IMG/VR virus record: IMGVR_UViG_3300029286_000075
Span: 1-45,819 of that record
From: a virus
Direction: 5' to 3' (one strand)
Length of the DNA: 45,819 nucleotides
Shown piece after piece: positions 38,159-45,819 of this stretch (position 1 is the stretch's first letter; the number at the start of each line of letters is the position of its first letter). A model generated the notes under the pieces. The model did not search any database. It was not told where the DNA came from and saw nothing but the letters and a program-made list of their open reading frames with translations. Position numbers and translations under genes: made by a program.

Positions 38159-38341
38159 TTATCCTTGATTACTTGAACTCACTGCAATCCCATTTTTGTT
38201 CAAAACAGCTACAACAATTTTTAGAATTGCTCCAACCGCAACAAAAAGTAGTCCAATCCCTGCATCTGTTCCAATCTGCACAAGTCCTGCACCTAATAGT
38301 AAGCTTCCTGCTTCATTCAATGTTAATGATGTATTATTCAT
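38159..38341 (-). CDS. Holin-like membrane protein (60 aa)
   Basis: A small hydrophobic protein: N-terminal acidic/polar MNNTSLTLNEAGSLLLGAGL, then a hydrophobic, Gly-rich stretch (IGLLFVAVGAILKIVVAVL, about residues 29-47) and a short polar tail. One or two membrane helices can be drawn. It is 6 bp after the lysin gene, the normal place for a pore-forming holin that releases or triggers the lysin. It is also a candidate for the weakly similar 84-aa membrane protein at 45345. Confidence 0.6.
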   Translation of the reverse strand: MNNTSLTLNEAGSLLLGAGLVQIGTDAGIGLLFVAVGAILKIVVAVLNKNGIAVSSSNQG

Positions 38342-38347
38342 ATAATT

Positions 38348-39328
38348 TCAATTAAATATTTCTGTTAATTTTGATTTTGTTAATGGTCCAAAGTTACCCT
38401 CTGCTGGTACAATTCCGTATTGCTTTTGGAATTTTATACAAGAAGACCTAGTAACTGGGCCCCAATTCTCGACTTTTGAAACATTAGTTGGGAATAATCC
38501 TAACCACTCAAAGCATGTTTGAGCCGATATAATTGTACCATCAAACTTTGGTTTGTCGCTTCCTTGCTGTGCAAATTTGAAGGCCATAACATAAGAAGCC
38601 AAGAAACATCTTTTGTTGAAATAATCACGACTGATTAATCTTTGACCGTTCATTGAATGTCCAAGACCCCAAGATTCATCGCAAACTAAATATTCAACAC
38701 CATTATAAGTTACGGGTTCAATCGCTATGATTGAATGTCCTGATGTATAAGGTTTACCACTATAAACCGGGATATCTTTCCACTCTTCTCTATTGAACTT
38801 GAACCAAACCATTACACCTTTACCAGTTTGTTGAAGGGTTGAGGCAACAGTATCGAAATCTAAAGGAAGAGAAATTTTCTTAATCTCTAAAACTTTCGCT
38901 AAATCTTTTGCATAAGTAGGCATTGGTACAGCCATACAATCTTTTTCTCCTAGACCGTCTCCTGGCATAAATGATTCAAAGATATTTCCAATTTTAGGGA
39001 ATATAGAGTATATATCTACTGAACTACATCCTCCGCCATTATTGATATCACTTCTAAGTTGATATGGAAAACAAGTTGAGAAATCTACCCATACACCATA
39101 TTTCTGCAAGAACCAAATTGAAAGTTCTTTCGCATAAGTAAATGTGACACACCGGCTACTTGAACCCTGTGAACGTATTGGATACTTCACAAAATCTTTT
39201 ACATCTTTTACTGGGAAAGTGGGAGTTGCTACTGAAGCCACTACATCACTTTGCTGATAATTTTTTTCTTTCTCCTCATCAGTTTGGTTGTCTATACAAC
39301 CTAAATAAATTTCTAATTCGTTGTCCAT
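38348..39328 (-). CDS. C1-papain-like peptidase lysin with peptidoglycan-binding domain (326 aa)
   Basis: Probable endolysin. The N-terminal C1-like peptidase has the catalytic Cys in RSQGSSSRCVTFTYAKEL (Cys60) and a His in SGHSIIAIEP (about 197). The usual Asn of the NSWG motif appears as CDESWG (about 213-218), so Glu replaces Asn at the third catalytic place, an oddity that needs checking. The C-terminus (about 255-326) is a PG_binding_1 domain: ISAQTCFEWLGLFPTNVSKV, then GPVTRSSCIKFQKQYGI and GNFGPLTKSKLTEIF. It would cut wall cross-bridges at lysis. Its N-terminus overlaps the glycosyltransferase stop by 16 bp; a holin-like gene follows. Confidence 0.82.
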   Translation of the reverse strand: MDNELEIYLGCIDNQTDEEKEKNYQQSDVVASVATPTFPVKDVKDFVKYPIRSQGSSSRCVTFTYAKELSIWFLQKYGVWVDFSTCFPYQLRSDINNGGGCSSVDIYSIFPKIGNIFESFMPGDGLGEKDCMAVPMPTYAKDLAKVLEIKKISLPLDFDTVASTLQQTGKGVMVWFKFNREEWKDIPVYSGKPYTSGHSIIAIEPVTYNGVEYLVCDESWGLGHSMNGQRLISRDYFNKRCFLASYVMAFKFAQQGSDKPKFDGTIISAQTCFEWLGLFPTNVSKVENWGPVTRSSCIKFQKQYGIVPAEGNFGPLTKSKLTEIFN

Positions 39329-39915
39329 AAATTTTCTAATTTAACTTTTAATAATGCTCGGTCTTCTTCTACTTTTTCCCAGCCTAATTCATACACCTTA
39401 TCCATTGGAGAACCTTTTGAGAAATGATAATGATGTACAATCGCTTTATCAGCTCTAACAAAGATTCCGAGTTTCTCCATTTGAGCTAATAAATAATTAT
39501 CAACTCCAACATGATGAAAATCTGTATCAAATACTTCACCAATCTTTTCAATGATATCTTTCCTAATCATGAAATGCTCGTTGATATTTCCTCTGTCTGG
39601 ATACACTTCACCTGTATTGAAAGCCACATAACCTTTCTCTCCAACCTTCAACGCTTCGTTAATTGATTCCGGTGTGAACTCATTGTCATTTGCTGCATAT
39701 ACAATCCAATCACCAGTTGATTCTTCAACCCCCTGTTTAACAAGTTTTGGAACTCCAAGTCTGTCATTAAATAAGTCTTGTTTAACAATTATTTCAATTC
39801 TATCTTGTGGATAATTCAATGATTTTATTGAGTTCAAACACCTTTCTAGGCCTTCACTTCTATCCAGGGTAGGGATAATAAAAGATATCGAAGGTGTTTC
39901 TATTGTTTTTTCCAT
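39313..39915 (-). CDS. Family-2 glycosyltransferase (200 aa)
   Basis: Transfers a sugar from a nucleotide donor. The N-terminal GT-A fold has SFIIPTLDRSEGLERCLNSI (residues 11-30), then the acidic DxD-like piece WIVYAANDNEFTPES (about 70-84) and a HHVGVDNYLLAQME-type acceptor loop. It is short, with no membrane anchor. It overlaps the lysin start by 16 bp and is separated from the three-domain glycosyltransferase by an inserted HNH gene. Likely substrates are virion proteins (for example the collagen-like fibre) or host surface glycans. This is inference. Confidence 0.85.
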   Translation of the reverse strand: MEKTIETPSISFIIPTLDRSEGLERCLNSIKSLNYPQDRIEIIVKQDLFNDRLGVPKLVKQGVEESTGDWIVYAANDNEFTPESINEALKVGEKGYVAFNTGEVYPDRGNINEHFMIRKDIIEKIGEVFDTDFHHVGVDNYLLAQMEKLGIFVRADKAIVHHYHFSKGSPMDKVYELGWEKVEEDRALLKVKLENLWTTN

Positions 39916-40478
39916 AGTGGTTTTATAAATTTATTTGCTAATTTTTTCATAGTTTTTACGTCAAATGTTTCACCCTTTACCATGTTACACGTCATACACG
40001 ATAAACAAATATTAGACTTAATATATCCAAGTTTATTACTTTTCCTATCTATACTAAAACGTAATTTACCTCTATAATTCTTTATTAAGTATAACTTCTC
40101 TTCTGGGATTTCGCAATAAGAACATTTTTTTTCTTCGTTTTTATACCACTGAATAAATTCATCTTTATCTATAATTGAGATATATTTCTTTTTTCTTGTT
40201 CTACTAACCAAGACGTGATAAATACCTAATGGTGTTTTATGATACCTCGCCCCCTTTTCTCTTTGTTTTTGTAAAAAAAGTTCTGGATTTTTCTCTCTTC
40301 TTCTTTTTATTGATTCTATTGATAATTCAATATACCTTTCTTTATTCTTAATATAATCTCTACGCTTTGATTCTTTAACTTTATCTGGATTCGCCAATCT
40401 CCATTTTCTATTATTCTCTCTAATTTTGTCCTTATTCTTTAACCTCCACTCCTTGTTATATTTATAATAATTGTTCAT
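39900..40478 (-). CDS. HNH homing-type endonuclease with basic N-terminus (192 aa)
   Basis: The C-terminal HNH-type core is CSYCEIPEEKLYL (about 117-129), FSIDRKSNKLGYIKSNICLS (about 139-158) and CMTCNMVKGETF, two Cys pairs round an IDR-x-x-N-x-x-GY-x-x-x-N motif. The N-terminal half is a strongly basic, charged helix (KNKDKIRENNRKWRLANPDK) likely to bind DNA. It is inserted between two glycosyltransferase genes, overlapping the downstream one by 16 bp. Its promoter, TGATATACT 6 bp before the ATG, matches those of the other HNH genes. Confidence 0.85.
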   Translation of the reverse strand: MNNYYKYNKEWRLKNKDKIRENNRKWRLANPDKVKESKRRDYIKNKERYIELSIESIKRRREKNPELFLQKQREKGARYHKTPLGIYHVLVSRTRKKKYISIIDKDEFIQWYKNEEKKCSYCEIPEEKLYLIKNYRGKLRFSIDRKSNKLGYIKSNICLSCMTCNMVKGETFDVKTMKKLANKFIKPLWKKQ

Positions 40479-40484
40479 ACCTAA

Positions 40485-40507
40485 AGTATATCATATATAA
40501 CTTTAGG
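40485..40507 (-). promoter_or_regulatory. Leaderless HNH promoter inside an inverted repeat
   Basis: Minus-strand TGATATACT (40485-40493), 6 nt, then ATG. The region is enclosed by an 8-bp inverted repeat, CCTAAAGT (40480-40487) and ACTTTAGG (40500-40507), that overlaps the -10, so a bound protein or a cruciform could block the start. Confidence 0.52.
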
Positions 40508-42782
40508 ACAATAATCGTTTTCTGATGATTCCTCCAAAACTCCAGCCTTTCATCACTGTTACAAGCTCCTCCATTTCAAGTCCGTCAAACTCTTCAATAA
40601 TCTTTGCAAGTTTCTGGCGAGTGAAAGTTTGAAGATGATATCCGCCACTGAGCATTGGATTCAGTGTGTCTATTATTTCATCATCAGGAAGAATAAAGAT
40701 TATCCGACCGTTCGGTTTCAAAATTCTTTTCCACTCAGTTAAAGTTTTGTTGGTATCAGCTATGTGTTCCAAAATATGACTTGCTAATATTACATCAACA
40801 GAATCAGATTCAATCATTGGTAAGTCATCAACACTAGCGACTAAATCAACCCCTGCTTTATTTTCAATATCTACACCGATAGCTCTCGGTAATGTTTTGA
40901 AAGTAGAACATCCTAAATCATAAATGACTTTATCTTCGTCTGTTATTCTTGCTAATTTGAAAAGTCTCTCAGGATGAGTCTCTTGGGAAATTGAAAACAT
41001 TGTATTCAGCTCTTCTTGAGTTGGTCTATAAAGGTAAAGTCGTCTCAGTGTTTCTTGGTCAGCTTGTTCTGTTCTTGTTTTTCCAACAAAGACTGGGTCG
41101 AAAGAACTTCCTGCATCAATACAAGTGAATGATTCTTCATGAAGAGACAATTGAGCAATTAACCACTTTGCTGGCATACCACAACTGAATATCCAAATAT
41201 CATTTTCATCTGGACCTTCGAACGAAATGGTTTTAAGATACTCAAAAGCATTGACAAGTGGAACCTCTATGAACTCGGCGTTTAAAAAATCCGAAGCACC
41301 TTTCAATCTTTCTGGTCCAATAAAGAATTTACGTCTAGGAGAGTTTTTAACTGTTACCCAAAAGTCTCTAACTTTTTCTAAATCATTGTCTGTTCTATGT
41401 AGAAATGTATTATAGAATTTCTGATTATCCCACTCAGCTATTTCTGCATTCCCCTTAAGAAGTTCAAATGATTCTAGTAATTTCTGACCAAGTTCTTCTG
41501 AATAAGGATGGTTATCACAATTCGCTCCTTTCTCACCATTCATACAAGCGATTTCACCATCGCCTCTTTTAACAAAAGTAAAGTTCTCATTATTTTTTAT
41601 ACGGTCGGTGTAATCTTCAATTTTTGACTTGACAAAAAATTGAGCGTCTTGAGCATATTTAGGATTACTTGGATTAAAAGCAACCGCCTTGAAATAATGT
41701 TCTCTCGCTTTTTCTTTATTTCCATTCCACCAATATGCAGTGTATAGAAGTTCATGAGGAACATGTTCATAATAAGGTTGATGATTTGAATAGAAAGGAA
41801 GCTGAGTAATTGAAAGAGCTGCTTCACAATACACAATTGTTTGAGGATACATTCCTTTGTGGAAATAATATTCTGCAAGCAACATAAGAGGTTCCCGTCT
41901 TGCTTCTTTTTCCACAGATTTTGCACACCACTTCAACATTTCATCGAAGTCACCTAGGGCTTTATAACATTCCGCAATATGAAGCATTGATTGAGAGGCT
42001 TCTGTTGGCCATTTATTCATTGAAATGTGATTTTTAAATTCCTTAATGGCTGATTTATGTCTTCCTAAATAAAACATCTCACGAGCAAAATAGTGTGAAT
42101 TTCTATCATTTTCTGGATGTTTATAACAATCAACAGCAAGACCTTTTAAGTAACCTGACCGATTAGTTTCAACATTCTGATAGTGTTCGAGCTTTATAAT
42201 ATCTTCACCTAGATAAACCATTTTAGCATCACCAACCAAAATCTCATGAATGATTCCTTCCCAGTGTAGTTTTTTTCTGTTGTAAAATTTGCAGTGTCGG
42301 AATTTTATAACTGGATTTCCTAAATGGTCATGACTAAAAACAAATTCATATTCCAATTGTTCTGCACCATTTTCAATAACTTCGTTCAGTTTATCAATAT
42401 CAAATTTTGTAAATATCTCATCACAGTCTGGAGTAGCGATTACATCGTTGGAAGCGAAGTCTGCAATGTAGTTTCTTGCAGATGAGAAATCAAAGAGAGA
42501 GTCGCCCTCTTTTACAACAGGCTCTTCATTATCAACAATGAATTTATTATTAATGTTGTCGGATAATTCTTTGTCTATATTTATTCGGAACTTGTCACCA
42601 ACTTCATGAACGATACAACCTAAAGAGCGAGCAACATCTGGTGTTCCATCGGTGGATCCTGTATCAAGGACGTAAAAATTGCCCCCTCTCTCCATAAATT
42701 CTTTGACTGAATTAATTAACCTTGGCAATGTTTTAGCTTCGTTTCTAGCAATAACCGCAATATCAAAAAGTGGTTTAATCAT
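40503..42782 (-). CDS. Three-domain sugar transferase: GT2, TPR, GT-D, methyltransferase (759 aa)
   Basis: A large glycan-modifying enzyme. The N-terminal GT2 domain (1-230) has IAVIARNEAKTLPRLINSVK, LDTGSTDGTPDVARSLG and acidic TPDCDEIFTKFD. Residues about 235-390 are TPR-like helices (HYFKAVAFNPSNPKYAQDAQ). Residues about 395-520 look like the GT-D fold (FVKRGDGEIACMNGEKG). The C-terminal third is a type-11 SAM methyltransferase: IYDLGCSTFKTLPRAIGVDI (about 613-632) and VDVILASHILEHIADTNKTL. Such multi-domain enzymes build or cap methylated sugars in bacterial surface clusters. In a phage late block it may decorate virion fibres or disguise the host surface. An inserted HNH gene separates it from the GT2 gene. 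Confidence 0.86.
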   Translation of the reverse strand: MIKPLFDIAVIARNEAKTLPRLINSVKEFMERGGNFYVLDTGSTDGTPDVARSLGCIVHEVGDKFRINIDKELSDNINNKFIVDNEEPVVKEGDSLFDFSSARNYIADFASNDVIATPDCDEIFTKFDIDKLNEVIENGAEQLEYEFVFSHDHLGNPVIKFRHCKFYNRKKLHWEGIIHEILVGDAKMVYLGEDIIKLEHYQNVETNRSGYLKGLAVDCYKHPENDRNSHYFAREMFYLGRHKSAIKEFKNHISMNKWPTEASQSMLHIAECYKALGDFDEMLKWCAKSVEKEARREPLMLLAEYYFHKGMYPQTIVYCEAALSITQLPFYSNHQPYYEHVPHELLYTAYWWNGNKEKAREHYFKAVAFNPSNPKYAQDAQFFVKSKIEDYTDRIKNNENFTFVKRGDGEIACMNGEKGANCDNHPYSEELGQKLLESFELLKGNAEIAEWDNQKFYNTFLHRTDNDLEKVRDFWVTVKNSPRRKFFIGPERLKGASDFLNAEFIEVPLVNAFEYLKTISFEGPDENDIWIFSCGMPAKWLIAQLSLHEESFTCIDAGSSFDPVFVGKTRTEQADQETLRRLYLYRPTQEELNTMFSISQETHPERLFKLARITDEDKVIYDLGCSTFKTLPRAIGVDIENKAGVDLVASVDDLPMIESDSVDVILASHILEHIADTNKTLTEWKRILKPNGRIIFILPDDEIIDTLNPMLSGGYHLQTFTRQKLAKIIEEFDGLEMEELVTVMKGWSFGGIIRKRLLS

Positions 42783-42822
42783 GTTTTTGTGGTTAGTTTT
42801 TAATATTTATATTATATTCTTC

Positions 42823-43569
42823 CTACTGAAAGAAAGCAAAGAAGTTACTAAAACTTTGTAATAGGTTGGCAAATAACCCCTTTGGTTTATAATTCAAAGT
42901 AGACTTCCTATAATATGTTTCTACTTCTTTTGCTGTCCATGCTCTGGATTCTATGATTACTTCGTCTACAAGACCGTTTAGGTAAGAGCCGCCAGCGGCG
43001 GTGCTACCTATTACGAGAGGGGAAGTTGAGTTGAATATGGAAGTTCTAACAGAGTCTTGTACGCTAATGCTTCTGCCATTCAAATAGAGTTCTGATAAGT
43101 GTGTTGATGCTGTATATTTAACTACTATATGTTTCCAATTAGAAAGTCCAAGATTCAAAGAGGACCAAGCAACGGCAGTAGAAGCACTGGCTCCGTCTGC
43201 GTTGACAGTAAGCACCATATCATAGTTTCCAGAGTTTTCTGCATAGAATATTTGATATGAGCGTTGATTCCCCGTTGGTGTATATTTTGTAAAGATGTTA
43301 AATGCATCACTTCCTGCTGGATTAGCCAATAGTTTCATCCAAAAAGAAATAGTAAAATCCCCAGTTAATGATATTGAATCACTATCTGCTATTGTGATTA
43401 AACTTGATGTTCCATTAAACTTCGCACCCTGTCCAAATCTTCCTTGTGGATATGTGATGTCGGTTGGTGTTCCTGTGTTTAAGTTGCCAGAATAATCGTT
43501 TGAATTATTGTTCAATGGATAATATGCTTTGGTATTCCCGCTTGGTTGAAATGCTGATAAGTTTCTCAT
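42823..43569 (-). CDS. LamG-like (concanavalin fold) protein (248 aa)
   Basis: A single LamG/concanavalin-like jelly-roll. Pieces include GAKFNGTSSLITIADSDSIS (about 49-68), FTISFWMKLL (about 72-81), WKHIVVKYTASTHLSELYLNG (about 145) and LNGLVDEVIIESRAWTAKEV, typical of LamG_3 domains that bind glycans or surfaces. No signal peptide is seen, consistent with a virion adhesin rather than a secreted protein. It follows the 150-aa gene and collagen-like fibre, so it probably belongs to the receptor-binding apparatus. Its style is common in Patescibacteria and their phages (recollection). Confidence 0.85.
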   Translation of the reverse strand: MRNLSAFQPSGNTKAYYPLNNNSNDYSGNLNTGTPTDITYPQGRFGQGAKFNGTSSLITIADSDSISLTGDFTISFWMKLLANPAGSDAFNIFTKYTPTGNQRSYQIFYAENSGNYDMVLTVNADGASASTAVAWSSLNLGLSNWKHIVVKYTASTHLSELYLNGRSISVQDSVRTSIFNSTSPLVIGSTAAGGSYLNGLVDEVIIESRAWTAKEVETYYRKSTLNYKPKGLFANLLQSFSNFFAFFQ

Positions 43570-43579
43570 AGCAGTTCAA

Positions 43580-44032
43580 TTAAATTACGGATAGGTATTT
43601 GGGACGAATTGATACTTCGTGGTCTCCCGCTGTTCCAGTTAGGGCGTTTCCTGATGAGTTTACTACTCCAATACACCATTTGGCAGGGAGGGTTAGACCT
43701 AATTCTGCTGTGTCAAAGACTTTAGAATAACTAGCAGTTGCTGGGGTTAGAATAGTTCCTAAAAGTAAAGCGTTGATAGGAGTGTAAGCTCCATCTGAAC
43801 CTGCGAACTCGTCATCAAATTCTGTTCCGTCTTCTGAACGAATAAGATAAACTGAAACATATCCTGTTGCCGAAGTTCCTGATGTTTTTACTTGAACTCT
43901 AACATCTGCTGAAATGTAAAGGTTAGATGTGTTGTCTACTGCGGTTGAAGCACGACCAGACCCATTCGCAAGTGATGCAAGTGTGATAGTTAAGTCTGCT
44001 TGTGTGCCTAGAACTTGTTTAATGTTTGCCAT
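43580..44032 (-). CDS. Small late structural protein (150 aa), unknown function
   Basis: Not recognised. A beta-rich, Thr/Ser/Ala protein beginning MANIKQVLGTQADLTITLAS, with SADVRVQVKTSGTSATGYVS (about 43-62) and ending in SIRPKYLSVI. It is 1 bp from the collagen-like fibre stop and 10 bp from the LamG start. Size, composition and place suggest a head or fibre-associated beta-sandwich protein. Confidence 0.62.
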   Translation of the reverse strand: MANIKQVLGTQADLTITLASLANGSGRASTAVDNTSNLYISADVRVQVKTSGTSATGYVSVYLIRSEDGTEFDDEFAGSDGAYTPINALLLGTILTPATASYSKVFDTAELGLTLPAKWCIGVVNSSGNALTGTAGDHEVSIRPKYLSVI

Positions 44033-44033
44033 A

Positions 44034-45323
44034 TTATATGTTGTTAAGTAATGCTAATAATGTCCATTTTGTATCTGTACTATTAAAAATGAATCCCATA
44101 AACAAAGTTTTGGACAACACTGTTGTTGATGGTAAAGGAAGGTCGGTTGAAGCATTGAATTGGGTATCCCAAGTTAAAGCTCTAGCTGTCCCGTTATCTT
44201 TTATACTAATTATTAATTTACTCCCCTCCACTGGAGTCCCACCAGGATTATTAAATTTCAATGCACCTGCCTGTGCAGTAACGACAAACTCGTCACAAGT
44301 CGCAACAGAAAGAGAGGTCCCTGTATCGGTGGTATAAGAAGTAGCTGATACAATTCTAGGGTTGATTCTCTTATTTGTAAAGGTAACAGTGTTACTTGGA
44401 GTGACTGATTCTGGACCTGTATATCCTGTTGGACCTATCAGACCAGTATAGCCTGTTGGACCAGTTGGACCCAGTGGACCTGTTGGACCTATCAGACCAG
44501 TATAGCCTGTTGGACCAGTTGGACCCAGTGGACCTGTTGGACCAGTGTATCCTGTTGGACCAGTGTATCCTGTATAGCCGGTTGGGCCTGTAAAATTACC
44601 AGCACCAGTGTATCCGGTTGGACCTATTGGACCAGTGTATCCTGTATAGCCAGTAGTACCTGTAGCGCCAGTAGCTGCAGCTGTTCCTTGTGGCCCAGTA
44701 TATCCTGTTGAACCTTGAGGACCTGTTGAACCTTGAGGACCTATTGGACCAGTATATCCAGTTGGACCAGTTCTACCAGTGTATCCAGTTGGACCAGTAA
44801 AAGCCCCTGCACCAGTGTATCCGGTTGGACCTATTGGACCAGTGTATCCTGTTGGACCGATTACTCCTTGTGGACCAGTGTATCCTGTTGGACCAGTGTA
44901 TCCTGTATATCCTGTTGGGCCAGTGTATCCTGTTGGACCGATTACTCCTTGTGGACCAGTGTATCCTGTTGGACCAGTGTATCCTGTTGGACCAGTAAAG
45001 TTTCCTGCTCCAGTATAACCAGTATAACCAGTTGGGCCAGTACGCCCTGTGTATCCTGTTGGACCAGTATATCCTGTTGGACCAAATCCTGTATAACCAG
45101 TATATCCTGTTGGACCAGTGTACCCTGTTGGACCAATTGGAACATCAGCTCCAGAGTTTACCCAAGCATTTGTATCAGTATCCCAAACCCAAATTGAGTC
45201 TGTAGAGGCAACGATTGCGAAATATCCAGCTGCGCCTATAGGATAAGCCGCAGATAAAGCCGCACCTGTTGCAAAATATCCTAAATTGTTTGGGTCTCCT
45301 AATTTGTTTGCTTGATATGACAT
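44034..45323 (-). CDS. Long collagen-like fibre protein (429 aa)
   Basis: Has an N-terminal domain (1-80, [20 protein letters not shown]; the MSYQxNK start is shared with the fibre at 260-1963), a stalk of about 230 residues made of GxT/GxP triplets ([16 protein letters not shown]) and a C-terminal globular head with [20 protein letters not shown] and [20 protein letters not shown]. The stalk should form a trimeric triple helix. Thr-rich repeats could carry sugars. The repeat is prone to slipped-strand length change. It may be the outermost receptor-binding or adhesion fibre. Confidence 0.86.
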   Translation of the reverse strand: MSYQANKLGDPNNLGYFATGAALSAAYPIGAAGYFAIVASTDSIWVWDTDTNAWVNSGADVPIGPTGYTGPTGYTGYTGFGPTGYTGPTGYTGRTGPTGYTGYTGAGNFTGPTGYTGPTGYTGPQGVIGPTGYTGPTGYTGYTGPTGYTGPQGVIGPTGYTGPIGPTGYTGAGAFTGPTGYTGRTGPTGYTGPIGPQGSTGPQGSTGYTGPQGTAAATGATGTTGYTGYTGPIGPTGYTGAGNFTGPTGYTGYTGPTGYTGPTGPLGPTGPTGYTGLIGPTGPLGPTGPTGYTGLIGPTGYTGPESVTPSNTVTFTNKRINPRIVSATSYTTDTGTSLSVATCDEFVVTAQAGALKFNNPGGTPVEGSKLIISIKDNGTARALTWDTQFNASTDLPLPSTTVLSKTLFMGFIFNSTDTKWTLLALLNNI

Positions 45324-45344
45324 AGATTTATATTAATTATATAA

Positions 45345-45599
45345 TTATAAAAATAAACTTGCAATAGCTTTTATTGTGGGCTGTCTTATATCTGAAACTA
45401 AAAATGAAAGTATGAATATTATCACACCTGTAAATTTGAAAGGGTGATTGGCAATCCACATTCCTATACTTCTTTTTTCAAGGGTAGAAACTCTGCCGTT
45501 TGTTCTACAAGCCTGTTCTAAAGTCTTTTGACCGACTTCTTTTAGGTGTTGTAGTTCTTGGTAAATATCTTCGTTTGTTATTTCTTTAAAGGTTGTCAT
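45345..45599 (-). CDS. Holin-like small membrane protein (84 aa)
   Basis: N-terminal helical half (MTTFKEITNEDIYQELQHLK, then LEQACRTNGRVSTLEKRSIG) and a C-terminal hydrophobic segment (FKFTGVIIFILSFLVSDIRQ, about residues 54-73). The layout, a coiled helix followed by one C-terminal membrane span, is like XhlA-type lysis or membrane proteins. It lies 21 bp downstream of the collagen-like gene and 1 bp before the gene that crosses the joint. A second holin or antiholin candidate besides the 60-aa protein. Confidence 0.6.
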   Translation of the reverse strand: MTTFKEITNEDIYQELQHLKEVGQKTLEQACRTNGRVSTLEKRSIGMWIANHPFKFTGVIIFILSFLVSDIRQPTIKAIASLFL

Positions 45600-45600
45600 A

Positions 45601-45819
45601 TTATTTTTCTACTACTTCTATTTTCTCTCCAACCGTAATTGTCCCATCGTCGTTCACAATATATTCATAAGGAATTGTTGGAACTTCAAAGTCTGGGTTC
45701 ATTGATTTTATGAATTGTGCTGTGGCTGTAAATGTCTGAAAAAATTGAGCCGCATTGTTTCCAAAGAAATCAAAATGTTCTTGTGGAGTTAGGATTGAGT
45801 TGTTAAAAATATCATTAAA
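45601..45819 (-). CDS. Small phage protein, C-terminal part (gene crosses the contig ends)
   Basis: Continuation of the gene starting at 250: TAA at 45601-45603, C-terminus ...TITVGEKIEVVEK. Read together on the circle it is 111 residues. The bases 45687-45819 repeat the left end. Here the codon at the mismatch encodes Asp rather than Asn. Function unknown. It is 1 bp from the 84-aa holin-like gene. Confidence 0.8.
   Translation of the reverse strand, partial: FNDIFNNSILTPQEHFDFFGNNAAQFFQTFTATAQFIKSMNPDFEVPTIPYEYIVNDDGTITVGEKIEVVEK
45687..45819. repeat. Terminal overlap, right copy
   Basis: Repeat of positions 1-133 with one mismatch (45693 C against T at position 7). Trimming one copy leaves a circle of 45,686 bp with an unbroken gene across the joint. 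Confidence 0.93.

Noticed and set aside
44400-45140. Repetitive DNA that could be mistaken for a CRISPR array
   Set aside because: The periodicity is that of collagen-like triplets within an open reading frame. There are no unique spacers and no cas genes.
44733-45197. Plus-strand frames of up to 154 codons opposite the collagen-like gene
   Set aside because: They are repeat shadows (Ser/Trp or Pro/Val/Tyr patterns) of the GPTGYTG codons on the other strand.

Overview
The window is one complete, essentially closed phage genome rather than a piece of chromosome. The first 133 bases recur at the end (45687-45819) with a single mismatch, and an open reading frame runs through the joint (45601 back through position 1 to 250 on the minus strand), so the unique molecule is a circle of about 45,686 bp. 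It encodes large and small terminase, portal, scaffold, capsid, connector and tail proteins, a lysin with holin-like neighbours, and a replication set. I see no integrase, no tRNA gene, no CRISPR array and no recognisable DNA polymerase. The absence of a tape-measure or tail-tube set, together with a 717-aa portal, a beta-propeller-like tail protein and a 1368-aa ejection-type protein, suggests a short-tailed, podovirus-like particle (inference).

Host: the DNA is AT-rich. Promoters are sigma70-like (TTGACA, 16-17 bp, TATAAT-like), which argues against Bacteroidetes. Most start codons have no Shine-Dalgarno sequence, and several promoters sit so close to the ATG that the mRNA must be leaderless or nearly so. 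The style of the peptidoglycan-binding domains, the C1-family lysin, the LamG protein and the small HNH protein reminds me of Candidate Phyla Radiation (Patescibacteria) sequences. A Patescibacteria host is therefore my best guess, not a proof.

Layout: the circle has two transcription blocks. The late block is entirely on the minus strand. It runs from 13582 down to 1 and continues from 45819 down to 26242: RHH regulator, TerS, TerL, portal, transglycosylase-like protein, small head proteins, scaffold, decoration protein, major capsid protein, coiled-coil and fibre proteins, holin-like protein, collagen-like fibre, LamG protein, glycosyltransferase/methyltransferase cassette, lysin, holin, connector, tail proteins and ejection proteins. 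Four free-standing HNH-type genes interrupt this block beside essential virion genes. The early block is on the plus strand (14576-26077): small membrane and Zn-finger proteins, a cytosine methyltransferase, SSB, primase/SF3 helicase, an intein-bearing SF2 helicase, an RHH micro-gene and a PD-(D/E)XK nuclease. A fifth HNH gene is inverted inside it. The blocks converge on a bidirectional terminator at 26186-26239.

The divergent 1-kb gap (13583-14575) is the control centre. It has nine exact copies of TTATGTC/GACATAA in both orientations around an AT-rich core, a G-rich stretch with a tandem 26-bp repeat, several inverted repeats and tandem early promoters. Each of the three early promoter regions (14440, 17880, 23525) has a DnaA-box-like TTATCCAC(A) immediately upstream of the -35, and two share GCACCGAC in or next to the -35/-10 spacer. 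I infer replication by host polymerase, started by the phage primase/helicase and SSB at an iteron-type origin, with early transcription possibly tuned by host DnaA.
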